Assembly: GCA_017164015.1 (NCBI GenBank)
Contig: CP071065.1
Coordinates: 3,697,918-3,761,917 of the forward strand
Source: Nostoc sp. UHCC 0702
GTDB lineage: Bacteria; Cyanobacteriota; Cyanobacteriia; Cyanobacteriales; Nostocaceae
DNA: 64,000 bases
Direction: 5' to 3'
Shown: positions 43,477 through 51,772 of the stretch, one piece after another
How the letters are laid out: each line of letters opens with the position of its first letter
Numbering within the stretch: the stretch's first letter is position 1
The notes under the pieces: model-generated
Seen by the model: only the letters and a program-made list of their open reading frames with translations
The model's database searches: none
Told to the model about the DNA's origin: nothing
Program-made: the position numbers and the translations under genes

Positions 43477-46400
43477 ATGTTCATACCTTCCACTGCTTTG
43501 ACAGAAGCTGAGTTGGAGTCAGCAATTGTTCGCAACCCACTGATAGTGTCACCCGATACATCAGTGATGGCAGCAATCGCCCAGATGAGTGGCATTCGTG
43601 CTATTTGTTCATCTTCAAGAGAGGCAGATACCGAAATAGCAGCCCTGCACCTAGAGGCGCGTTCGAGTTGTGTGTTGATAGTGGAGAACAAAAAAATATT
43701 AGGTATTTTTACTGAAAGAGATGTGGTTCGCCTGAGTTTTCAGAAGCGATCGCTAGACAATCTGGCAATCAGTGAGGTGATGGCACATCCAGTTATTACT
43801 TTACAGCAATCTGCATTTACCAATCTCTTTTTAGTGGTGAATCTGCTCCAGCAATATCAGATTCGCCACTTGCCTGTGCTGAATGAGCAAAACGAAATCG
43901 TTGGACTACTCACCCATGAGAGTTTGCGACAATTATCACGTCCAATAGATTTGCTGCACCTACGCCTTGTAGCAGACGTGATGACCTCTCAAGTCATTTG
44001 TGCTGCTCCCAGTGTTTCTATGCTGACAATTACTCGCCTGATGGCAGAATATCGGGTGAGTTCGGTGGTGCTGGTGGAAGAACATCTGCAACAGACACAA
44101 GGGAAACTTTTACAAATCCCAATTGGCATTGTCACAGAGCGAGATATTGTACAATTTCAAGCTTTGCAACTGGATTTTGAGCAACAAAAAGCACAAGCTG
44201 TCATGAGTACACCAGTTTTTTCAGTTAGTCCTAATGACTCTCTGTGGATTGTTCAACAGGTGATGCAGCAATACTTGGTTAAGCGGGTAGTGGTAGTTGG
44301 TAGACAAAGAGAGTTGTTAGGAATTGTGACTCAAACCAGTATTCTCAAAGTAGTGAATCCTCTAGAGTTAACTTACTTAGTCGAAGCATTAGAACATCGG
44401 GTGTGTCGATTAGAAGCAGAGAAACTAGAACTGCTGCAAAATCGCAATGCCCAATTAGAAAAGCAAGTTCAAGAGCGTACAGCTACCCTCAAAGCAAAAG
44501 CAGAACAGGAGCAATTAATTGCAAATATTGCTACGCAAATCCGTTCTTCGCTGAACCTACAGAATATTCTCGAAACCACAGTTGCAGAAGTGCGATCGCT
44601 CCTGCGGTGCGATCGCGCTGCCATCTGGCAGTTCCAAGTTGACTGGAGCTTGGTTGTGGTTGCAGAATCCGTGAATCATGGTTATATTTCTTACTTGGGT
44701 AAATCAATTAACGATACTTGTTTTGGGTCTAATTGGGCAGCCACCTATCGTAATGAACGGACTCGCGTCGTCTGTGATATCTACACCACACAGATGAGCG
44801 ATTGCCACCGCCAACTTTTAGAAACATTGCAAACTCGCGCCAAAATTTTGGTACCAATTATCGAAGGTAAAAATTTGTGGGGACTGTTGAACGTTGTTGA
44901 GAGCCAAGCACCTAGACAGTGGCAAGCTGAAGAAATCACTTTATTACAACAGCTTTCGACTCAACTGGCGATCGCCATCCAACAAGCTACTGCATATGAA
45001 AAACTGCAAACAGAACTAGCAGAACGACAACGAACAGAAGCACATCTACGGCAAAGCGAACAACGATATGCTTCTTTAGCCGCCGCCGTCCCAGTCGGTA
45101 TTTTCCGCACCGATGCTCAAGGAAACTGTCTTTATGTTAATGAACGCTGGTGTAAGATTACTGGACTAACTTCTGATGAAGCCGCCGCCGCTGGATGGTT
45201 TCAAGGACTTCACCCAAATGACCGAGAAAAAGTTTTAACTGAGTGGTATTCTGCTGCTTTGGAAAATCGTCCTTTCCAGCTAGAGTACCGATTTCAACAG
45301 CCGAATGGCACGGTGAGTTGGGTATTTGGACAGGCTGTTGCGGAGTATGATTTAGCAGGGAACATTACTGGTTATATTAGTACAATCACTGATATTAGCG
45401 ATCGCAAACATGCAGAAGAGCAGCTAATTTACAACGCGCTGCATGATGCTCTCACAGACTTACCCAACCGTAATCTGCTGATGAAACGGCTGGAATTAGC
45501 CATTAACCGAGCCAAGCGAATTGAAAATTATCATTTTGCAGTTTTGTTTCTCGATATGGATCGGTTCAAAATCATTAATGATAGCTTGGGGCATTTAGCA
45601 GGAGATCAACTACTAACTATCATTGCCCAAAAGCTAAAATCTAAAATTCGTGCCATCGATCTAGCGGCTCGCTTGGGTGGTGATGAATTTGTAATTTTGC
45701 TGGAAAACCTGGCAGGACTTGAAGAAGCAATTGTAGTTGCTGAGCGGATTATAGCAGAATTCCAAGCTCCATTAATGCTCAATGGATATGAAGTTTTTAT
45801 TACTACTAGCATTGGTATTGTTTTAGGAAAAGATAATTATCATCAAGCCTCGGATTTGCTGCGAGATTCAGATATTGCCATGTATCGCGCAAAAGCTCAA
45901 GGTAAAAGCTGCTATAAAATCTTTGATAGTCAGATGCACACTCAAGCACTCATTCGACTCAATCTAGAAAATGACTTGCGTAAGGCTCTGGAACGACAGG
46001 AGTTTATTGTTTACTATCAGCCAATTATTGATATCAATCATAACCATCTGATTGGGTTTGAGGCTTTGACCCGCTGGCAACATCCTACTCTCGGATTTAT
46101 GACACCAGGAGAATTCATTCCCATAGCTGAAGAAACAGGGCTGATTGTGCTTTTAGATAGCTTGATACTCTACACTGCTTGTCAGCAAATTGTAGCCTGG
46201 CAAACTCAATTTTATGATAAATTTCCGCTGAAGCTGAGCGTTAATCTTTCAGTTCAAGACCTTCGTAAACCCACTTTAGTTAAGGATATAGAACATATTC
46301 TGACTCAGACAGGCTTAGATGGTAACAGTCTCACCATTGAAATTACCGAAGGTATACTAATTGAAAATATTCTAGAGACAATCAAAGTATTAGAACAGTT

Positions 46401-46737
46401 AAAATTACTAGGAATTCAAATTAGCATTGATGATTTTGGTACTGGATATTCATCACTCAATTATCTGCATCGATTCCCTGTTGACACCTTAAAAATTGAT
46501 CGTTCTTTTATTCATCACATGCAGGAAGGCAGCCGGAATTATCAAGTTGTCAAAACTATCATCACACTCAGCAATCAACTCGGATTAGCAGTTGTGGCAG
46601 AAGGTATTGAAACACAACAGCAGCTGCAATGGTTACAGGAATTAGGATGTGAATTTGGTCAAGGTTTTTTGTTTTCTCGACCTCTAGCTGCTGATGAAAT
46701 TGAGGCAAGATTTCTTTTCAGATCCCCGACTTCTTAG
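43477..46737 (+). CDS. CBS-GAF(cyanobacteriochrome-like)-PAS-GGDEF-EAL signalling protein
   Basis: 1086 residues from ATG 43477. Order: four CBS motifs (about 20-90, 97-155, 166-226, 240-292), coiled coil (300-345), GAF (about 355-515), PAS (535-650), GGDEF (665-825) with intact GGDEF at 734-738, EAL (845-1080) with E862-A-L. GGDEF makes and EAL breaks cyclic di-GMP; CBS pairs bind adenine nucleotides. The GAF reads NDTCFGSN (D413-x-C415-F, the DXCF motif) and SDCHRQLLETLQTRAKILVP (C443-H444), the bilin cysteine with following His of cyanobacteriochromes, so a blue/green-type photosensor is predicted. Cytosolic. The stop codon lies in the loop of a 14-bp hairpin repeat, so the last residues may be altered. 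A start at TTG 43417 is less likely. Confidence 0.88.
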   Translation: MFIPSTALTEAELESAIVRNPLIVSPDTSVMAAIAQMSGIRAICSSSREADTEIAALHLEARSSCVLIVENKKILGIFTERDVVRLSFQKRSLDNLAISEVMAHPVITLQQSAFTNLFLVVNLLQQYQIRHLPVLNEQNEIVGLLTHESLRQLSRPIDLLHLRLVADVMTSQVICAAPSVSMLTITRLMAEYRVSSVVLVEEHLQQTQGKLLQIPIGIVTERDIVQFQALQLDFEQQKAQAVMSTPVFSVSPNDSLWIVQQVMQQYLVKRVVVVGRQRELLGIVTQTSILKVVNPLELTYLVEALEHRVCRLEAEKLELLQNRNAQLEKQVQERTATLKAKAEQEQLIANIATQIRSSLNLQNILETTVAEVRSLLRCDRAAIWQFQVDWSLVVVAESVNHGYISYLGKSINDTCFGSNWAATYRNERTRVVCDIYTTQMSDCHRQLLETLQTRAKILVPIIEGKNLWGLLNVVESQAPRQWQAEEITLLQQLSTQLAIAIQQATAYEKLQTELAERQRTEAHLRQSEQRYASLAAAVPVGIFRTDAQGNCLYVNERWCKITGLTSDEAAAAGWFQGLHPNDREKVLTEWYSAALENRPFQLEYRFQQPNGTVSWVFGQAVAEYDLAGNITGYISTITDISDRKHAEEQLIYNALHDALTDLPNRNLLMKRLELAINRAKRIENYHFAVLFLDMDRFKIINDSLGHLAGDQLLTIIAQKLKSKIRAIDLAARLGGDEFVILLENLAGLEEAIVVAERIIAEFQAPLMLNGYEVFITTSIGIVLGKDNYHQASDLLRDSDIAMYRAKAQGKSCYKIFDSQMHTQALIRLNLENDLRKALERQEFIVYYQPIIDINHNHLIGFEALTRWQHPTLGFMTPGEFIPIAEETGLIVLLDSLILYTACQQIVAWQTQFYDKFPLKLSVNLSVQDLRKPTLVKDIEHILTQTGLDGNSLTIEITEGILIENILETIKVLEQLKLLGIQISIDDFGTGYSSLNYLHRFPVDTLKIDRSFIHHMQEGSRNYQVVKTIITLSNQLGLAVVAEGIETQQQLQWLQELGCEFGQGFLFSRPLAADEIEARFLFRSPTS

Positions 46738-46751
46738 AGAAGTCGGGGATC
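46721..46751. repeat. 14-bp perfect hairpin repeat enclosing the stop codon
   Basis: GATCCCCGACTTCT-TAG-AGAAGTCGGGGATC. The three loop bases are the stop codon of the GGDEF-EAL gene. It could serve as a terminator although only a weak T-run follows. Confidence 0.85.
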
Positions 46752-46862
46752 TTGTTAGGGATCTTGTAAACGGGTTTTCAGGTGAGTTGGGAGAGGGGAG
46801 ATAAAGCACAGCTTTATTGGGGTGAGGTTAAGGTGTACCTCACTTGCTTAGGAAAGGCTATA

Positions 46863-47936
46863 TTAAAATTCTTTTTTAATATTCTGACGCTTTTGTTCTA
46901 GATAATTGAGCAATTGAAGTACGTAAATTTCAAATTCTGCGTTTCTTCTGTTGACAGATTCAATAGGGGGAACAGAAAAAGTATCTGGAAAATTAAACAC
47001 TAGATTACCTAGACGATATCCCAGAGGTCTTAAATGTCCGCCTTTGAGTTTCGCTTGGAAATCTGTTGGCGGTTTTTGCAACAGATTGAAGAACCATTCT
47101 CTTGTAGATTTACCTATATTATCTAATGGAAAATAAACCAAACCAAGCAAGTTAAATAAATTGCTGTTTTTGATTAAAGCATAGGTTTCTTCAGGTGTTG
47201 GTTTGACGTTGAAACCGAATTTGATAATCAAATCTGCTAAGGCTTTAGGTTTAATTGCGCTATCAAGTCCTGTATTGACTGGTGCTAAGAGTATAGATAT
47301 CTGGTTTTTAATAAAGATACTGGCAATTTTAACATCTGACTCATCAAAGTTTGTTTGATTTTTGGCAATATCTTGATTGACATAATAGGAACTTAATTTT
47401 TTTGTATTTGAACGTTTGTCTTCAAGGTCATGAATGAGAATTTCCAAATCATTGACAACACTTTGGACTTTCTTTTCTTGTTTTTCGGGGGATAAATCAC
47501 TTGATGTCTCTTTGACTATTTTACGAATAAAAGCTTCTAATTTGTCTCGTTTTTGAGGTAAAGCGCTAAAAGCTTCTAAAAGTGCAATGTATTTACAGCC
47601 AATACTATGACCTATCCAAGAAAAGTTAGAATCATCTAGATAAATTTCATATTCATAACCTGCTAATTCCGCCATTCGCACTAATTCCGGGATGAGTTTA
47701 TACTGTTCTCGGATGAGAAAACCTGCCTCTTGATAATGGTCAAAACTAAAGTTGAATGGCAGAATAATTATTGTATAGCCCTGCTTGAATAAACATTCAA
47801 GTAGATAGCGATAAAAAAACATGGGGACAAATGTACCAAAAAAAGCCCCACCAATAAATTGGATTACTCCTTTAGGTTGGGGGTGTAGAGCAACCCAACT
47901 AAATGAAACTGGTTTAAATCTAAGTTTTAAGCTCAT
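46863..47936 (-). CDS. DUF1350 family protein (alpha/beta hydrolase fold)
   Basis: 357 residues from ATG 47936. DUF1350 is shared by cyanobacteria and plant plastids. The family opens with WVALHPQPKGVIQFIGGAFFGTF and LLECLFKQGYTIIILPFNFS; SWIGHSIGCKYIALLEA (about 106-122) is the hydrolase nucleophile elbow. ILLAPVNTGLDSAIKPKALAD is a further family stretch. An insert of charged helices (about 135-200) is present. No signal peptide. Function unknown; an esterase or lipase-like role is inferred from the fold only. Next to repeats on the 5' side and convergent with the GGDEF-EAL gene. Confidence 0.85.
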   Translation of the reverse strand: MSLKLRFKPVSFSWVALHPQPKGVIQFIGGAFFGTFVPMFFYRYLLECLFKQGYTIIILPFNFSFDHYQEAGFLIREQYKLIPELVRMAELAGYEYEIYLDDSNFSWIGHSIGCKYIALLEAFSALPQKRDKLEAFIRKIVKETSSDLSPEKQEKKVQSVVNDLEILIHDLEDKRSNTKKLSSYYVNQDIAKNQTNFDESDVKIASIFIKNQISILLAPVNTGLDSAIKPKALADLIIKFGFNVKPTPEETYALIKNSNLFNLLGLVYFPLDNIGKSTREWFFNLLQKPPTDFQAKLKGGHLRPLGYRLGNLVFNFPDTFSVPPIESVNRRNAEFEIYVLQLLNYLEQKRQNIKKEF

Positions 47937-48171
47937 AATATTCCTGATTAGCGACAGCAAAAATCGAGGTTGTTCTCAGTCATGAAAACACCACACTAAA
48001 ATTGAACTGGGAAACTTGGACAATGGGAATTAAGGACTGGGGATTGAGACCCCAATCAAACCTTAAAAAAAATTATTTTTTATGATTTACAATTAAATAC
48101 TTATGATTAAATGCTGATTACGCTTTTTGTGATTTTTATTTACAATTGACTGTTGACTAGTGACAAATTCT

Positions 48172-48747
48172 TTACTGGCTTAGAGTCTTCTCAATGCGAC
48201 GGTCAGGAATGAGCCACATGACTGCAACCAGAATGTACAATGCACAGGCAAACCACGAGTTCACAAAGGCAGATGGAATTGCTATAGTATAAAGCACTAC
48301 CGATATCTTTCCTTTCAAGTCTGCACCTAGTGCGATCGCCAGAACAGAATCTTTACCGTGGTGAGAAATCAGGACGCGGGTGAGGATGAAGTAAGCTAAT
48401 CCAGAGCAGAACATGACGATACCATAAAGTGCAACTGGCAAGGCGGTGAAGTGGTTCTCACCCATCCAAGCCGTGACAAAGGGAATTAACGACAACCAGA
48501 AGAGCAAATGCAGGTTAGCCCAAAGGATGCGACCATTAACATGGCGGATTGCCTGTAGCAAGTGATGGTGATTGCTCCAGTAGATTCCGAGAAAAATAAA
48601 ACTCAGTACATAGCTGAAAAATACCGGAACCAAGGGACGCAGCGCAGCTAAATCAGACCCATGTGGCACTTTTAGTTCCAGCACCATGATAGTGATGATG
48701 ATGGCAAGTACGCCATCGCTAAATGCTTCTAATCTACCTTTCCCCAT
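48172..48747 (-). CDS. TMEM175 family potassium channel-like membrane protein
   Basis: 191 residues, six hydrophobic segments. The signature RLEAFSDGVLAIIITIMVLEL (about 5-25) carries the FSDGVxAIxxT pore helix motif of bacterial TMEM175 channels (formerly DUF1211), which form tetramers in the inner membrane and conduct K+. IYWSNHHHLLQAIRHVNGRI and LFWLSLIPFVTAWMG are also typical. AAGGAG lies 13 bp before the ATG. Length is normal. It stands between DUF1350 and a glycosyltransferase gene with no evident link. Confidence 0.9.
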   Translation of the reverse strand: MGKGRLEAFSDGVLAIIITIMVLELKVPHGSDLAALRPLVPVFFSYVLSFIFLGIYWSNHHHLLQAIRHVNGRILWANLHLLFWLSLIPFVTAWMGENHFTALPVALYGIVMFCSGLAYFILTRVLISHHGKDSVLAIALGADLKGKISVVLYTIAIPSAFVNSWFACALYILVAVMWLIPDRRIEKTLSQ

Positions 48748-48911
48748 CTGTGTATATACTCCTTCTGTGCTTACTTGGCAGCAAATAAGGATAGCTTAAA
48801 TCAAAAGCGATCGCACAGTGCTAGGGAAAAGTGCGATCGCTTGAATTGGGGACTGGGGATAAGGAACTTAATCCAGTGAACAGTTATCAATTATCAGTTA
48901 TCACTCATCAC

Positions 48912-50177
48912 TTATGAAGCTGATAACTGGTTGTAAACTTTAGCTGGTTGTTGCAGCAGATGGGTATAAAGTTCGCTTAGTTGTTCAGCGACACCATCCC
49001 AACTGAACTTTGTAATTACCCGCTGTCTGGCTGCTTTGCCTAGTTGATTTCTGTAAGCATTGTCACAGAGAATGCGCTCAATTGCTTGTGCAAAGGCGAC
49101 TTCATCTTTCGCCCTGGCAAGTAAGCCAGTTTTTTCTGGTACAACAGTAAATTGCAGACCACCGACATCGCTAGCAACTACCGGAGTTCCACTGGCCATT
49201 GCTTCAATTGCCACCAACCCAAAGGGTTCATAGTGACTAGGAACAACGCAGACATCAGCAGCAGCGTAGTAGGTGGGCAATATTTCATGGTCGAGGTTGC
49301 CAGGAAAGCTAGTAAATGAACTCATTCCTAGTTCGTTGACAATGCTTTCTATGCGATCGCGTTCCATGCCATCACTCTGACCTGGACGACTACCACCGCC
49401 AATAATTAGCTTCAAAGGCGCTTGCAAGCGTAAGTGACTCACAGCACGCACTAAGGTTTCAATACCTTTGCGCTTGTCAAACCTGCCCACGTAAAATACT
49501 ACTTTCGTTTCGGGGTCTATTCCTAATTGTTGTCTGGCTTGTTGCCGTTGAATTGAGCCAAATCGTTTAACATCAGTACCACAGGGAATGATATCAATAT
49601 TGCCTTTAAGAGAAACGAGCGATCGCATGTGTTCTTTTTCTTGTGGACTGGTTGCAACAATTCGCTCGGCTGTCTCTAAAACTTCTTTTTCAACTGCTAA
49701 ACGAGTCTTAGAAATTAGCGGAATTGTAGATATTGACTTATATTTAACTGCTCCTAAAGAATGGTAGGTGTGAACCTGCTTAGTATCTTGAATTTTCTTG
49801 AGTTCCATTCCTACCCAGCTAGAAATCCAGTAATTAGTATGTACCAATGGGTAATAAATACCTGATTGCTTTTGGAATTTAAGAATTTGCTGAACAAACT
49901 CTGGCGCATATCCAAAAATATTATCTCTAGGCACAAATTCAGTAGGGCCAGCTGTTAACCTAATGGTGCGACAATTTTCACTATGTTCAACTACCGTCGC
50001 TTGTTCACGACTTGATCTACGAGTGAACATATCCACTTTCCACCCTTGTTTGGCTAGCGCCTCACCTACTTGGCGCACGTAAACATTTTGTCCCCCAGCC
50101 TCTTCTTTACCAATTTCGATCGCTGGATCACCGTGAACAGAAATCAAGGCAATGTGCTTATTAATTGTAGAGTTCAT
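48912..50177 (-). CDS. Glycosyltransferase family 4 (GT-B), sucrose-phosphate-synthase-like group
   Basis: 421 residues, GT-B fold. N-terminal HIALISVHGDPAIEIGKEEA and GGQNVYVRQVGEALAKQGWKVDMFTRR are the acceptor-side loop; GRFDKRKGIETLVRAV, GGSRPGQSDG and HYEPFGLVAIEAMASGTPVVA (EX7E motif) form the donor site. The GGQNVYV loop is shared by sucrose-phosphate synthases and mycothiol MshA-type enzymes. The acceptor is unknown; a retaining enzyme using a nucleotide sugar in the cytosol. No polysaccharide cluster surrounds it. Confidence 0.88.
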   Translation of the reverse strand: MNSTINKHIALISVHGDPAIEIGKEEAGGQNVYVRQVGEALAKQGWKVDMFTRRSSREQATVVEHSENCRTIRLTAGPTEFVPRDNIFGYAPEFVQQILKFQKQSGIYYPLVHTNYWISSWVGMELKKIQDTKQVHTYHSLGAVKYKSISTIPLISKTRLAVEKEVLETAERIVATSPQEKEHMRSLVSLKGNIDIIPCGTDVKRFGSIQRQQARQQLGIDPETKVVFYVGRFDKRKGIETLVRAVSHLRLQAPLKLIIGGGSRPGQSDGMERDRIESIVNELGMSSFTSFPGNLDHEILPTYYAAADVCVVPSHYEPFGLVAIEAMASGTPVVASDVGGLQFTVVPEKTGLLARAKDEVAFAQAIERILCDNAYRNQLGKAARQRVITKFSWDGVAEQLSELYTHLLQQPAKVYNQLSAS

Positions 50178-50540
50178 AAATGTGCTAGAGCGCTAATTTT
50201 AATAAATAGATCTGGGTGCAGTAGGGGTTAACACGAGTTGCTAACTCAATGCATTCCAAAATTCATAACTTAACTATAATTGATTAAATAATTGCTAAAA
50301 TCTGTTTTAGGAATGAGTTTGAAGGGCAAAAAGCTTCATTCTTGAGAATTATATTTTTCCAAATTAAGCATTGTTTGTGATTTTTTACCTCTAACTAGAG
50401 GTATTCCTATGCTTGGTTGTATACGAAGTACAAGAGTGCCTCAGGTGATTAAAGCATAGGTACAGGTCAAGCTAAATCTATCCACAGAGTAATTTTAGGA
50501 CTCTTCTTAAAGAGAATTTGACAAAAAACCAGAATATATC

Positions 50541-50730
50541 AGGACTTACGCAACTGGCACACATATTTTTGGCGACGTGTGTCAAGAGTCAAGAGTCAAG
50601 GGGAGCCAGCGCCGTGGGCGGGTTACCCGACTTGAGGCGACTGGCGTTCAAAAATCAAGCTTTTTTGGACTATTGACTTTTGACTATTGACAACCCACAC
50701 GAAAAAAATATGACAATGCGCGTAAGTCCT
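50541..50730. repeat. MITE-like element with 11-bp ends and nested palindrome
   Basis: AGGACTTACGC (50541-50551) and GCGTAAGTCCT (50720-50730), with TA-rich extensions outside (ATATATC / ATATATA). The interior contains AGAGTCA heptamers, the 41-bp palindrome and TTGACTA heptamers. Confidence 0.82.
50605..50645. repeat. 41-bp palindromic repeat unit
   Basis: GCCAGCGCCGTGGGCGGGTT facing CCCGACTTGAGGCGACTGGC, preceded by GGGA and followed by GTTCA. Same length and outline as units at 57349, 61276 and 61328. Confidence 0.8.
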
Positions 50731-50946
50731 ATATATAATAGAACTCCTATTTGATTGCGTGAAAAAACTCGCCCTCAACTCGAAAAAGCTAATTCCCTAC
50801 TCCCTGCCTTCATCTGGCAATTTTGGGTTGACAGACTAATAGTGAGAAAATTTAGCTGATTGCTTCGTGAGCGTAGGTTTTTACGCGATCGCTAAAAACT
50901 ACTCACACTTTATACACATTTTTCCTCCTATGTGTTTATAATGCAA

Positions 50947-50978
50947 GCAAGTACTTACATTTGCTAGCAAGTACTTGC
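50947..50978. promoter_or_regulatory. Twin palindromic operator of the TetR gene
   Basis: GCAAGTACTTAC (50947-50958) and GCAAGTACTTGC (50967-50978), exactly 20 bp apart (two helical turns). The second ends 9 bp before the ATG at 50988, so a bound repressor would block transcription or translation. Binding is inferred from position and symmetry. Confidence 0.7.
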
Positions 50979-50987
50979 ATAATTCTC

Positions 50988-51611
50988 ATGGGAAATTTAA
51001 CGTCAAGGGCTGGACAAACTCGTGCAAGGATAATTAAGGCAGCAACTGAAGTGTTTGCTTCTTCAGGTTTAACTAAAGCTACAACGCGTGAGATTGCTCG
51101 TGTTGCTGGAGTGAATGAAGTAACTCTGTTTCGCCATTTCCAGTGTAAAGAACAACTACTAGCAGCTGTAATCCAGCAGGCTGTAGCTTTACAGGCAGAG
51201 TCTCTAGCCCATCAGGACGAGTGGACTCAGAATCTATATATTGACTTAAGAGATTATGCAAGGCTTTGCAGCCGAACAATGGAGGAGCATGAAGCTTTAA
51301 TTCGGACATTTATAGGAGAAGCGAAGCGATATCCTGATGCCGCCCGTCAGATTGTATACGAGATTGATAAATCTCTGCGCGAACAGCTGGTTGTCTATCT
51401 ACAGAAGGCTCAACAGAAGGGTGAAGTCCGCCTAGATATAAATCTAAGAGCATCTGTGGATAGTTTCGCTGGAATGCTGCTTCATGGGATGCTACGTTGT
51501 AGCGATACCCCCACTATATTGGGCTATAGTCACGAATGCTACATCGACACTTGTGTTGAGGTGTTTGTGCGTGGTATTGGCACTTCGATAATCAATAAAG
51601 ATGATTCCTAA
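50988..51611 (+). CDS. TetR family regulator of an efflux adaptor gene
   Basis: 207 residues from ATG 50988. HTH domain: RARIIKAATEVFASSGLTKA then TTREIARVAGVNEVTLFRHFQCKEQLLAAVI (about 10-60). The C-terminal domain is of the type found in regulators of RND pump operons. Directly upstream is a pair of palindromes 20 bp apart, which fits autorepression by two dimers. An HlyD-type adaptor gene follows on the same strand 161 bp away, its likely target. The gene is intact. Confidence 0.92.
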   Translation: MGNLTSRAGQTRARIIKAATEVFASSGLTKATTREIARVAGVNEVTLFRHFQCKEQLLAAVIQQAVALQAESLAHQDEWTQNLYIDLRDYARLCSRTMEEHEALIRTFIGEAKRYPDAARQIVYEIDKSLREQLVVYLQKAQQKGEVRLDINLRASVDSFAGMLLHGMLRCSDTPTILGYSHECYIDTCVEVFVRGIGTSIINKDDS

Positions 51612-51772
51612 CCAACATTAAGTACAAGATTATTAGACTCAAAATCGAGTTTTGCAAATCTATCTATAGTTAGAAAAAATCTAGAAAAAACCACTGAAAG
51701 ATATTTTATATCAAGCTTTTTCAGCCAAAAGTAAATTGCTCAAGCCTAAATCTAAAAGACGAGACAACGAAG

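Larger units (their letters stand above)
50178..50987. other. 810-bp divergent intergenic region
   Basis: Between a glycosyltransferase gene and a TetR gene. Holds a 190-bp MITE (50541-50730) with a nested 41-bp palindrome (50605-50645) and the twin operator at 50947-50978. The rest is AT-rich with no frame. Confidence 0.7.
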
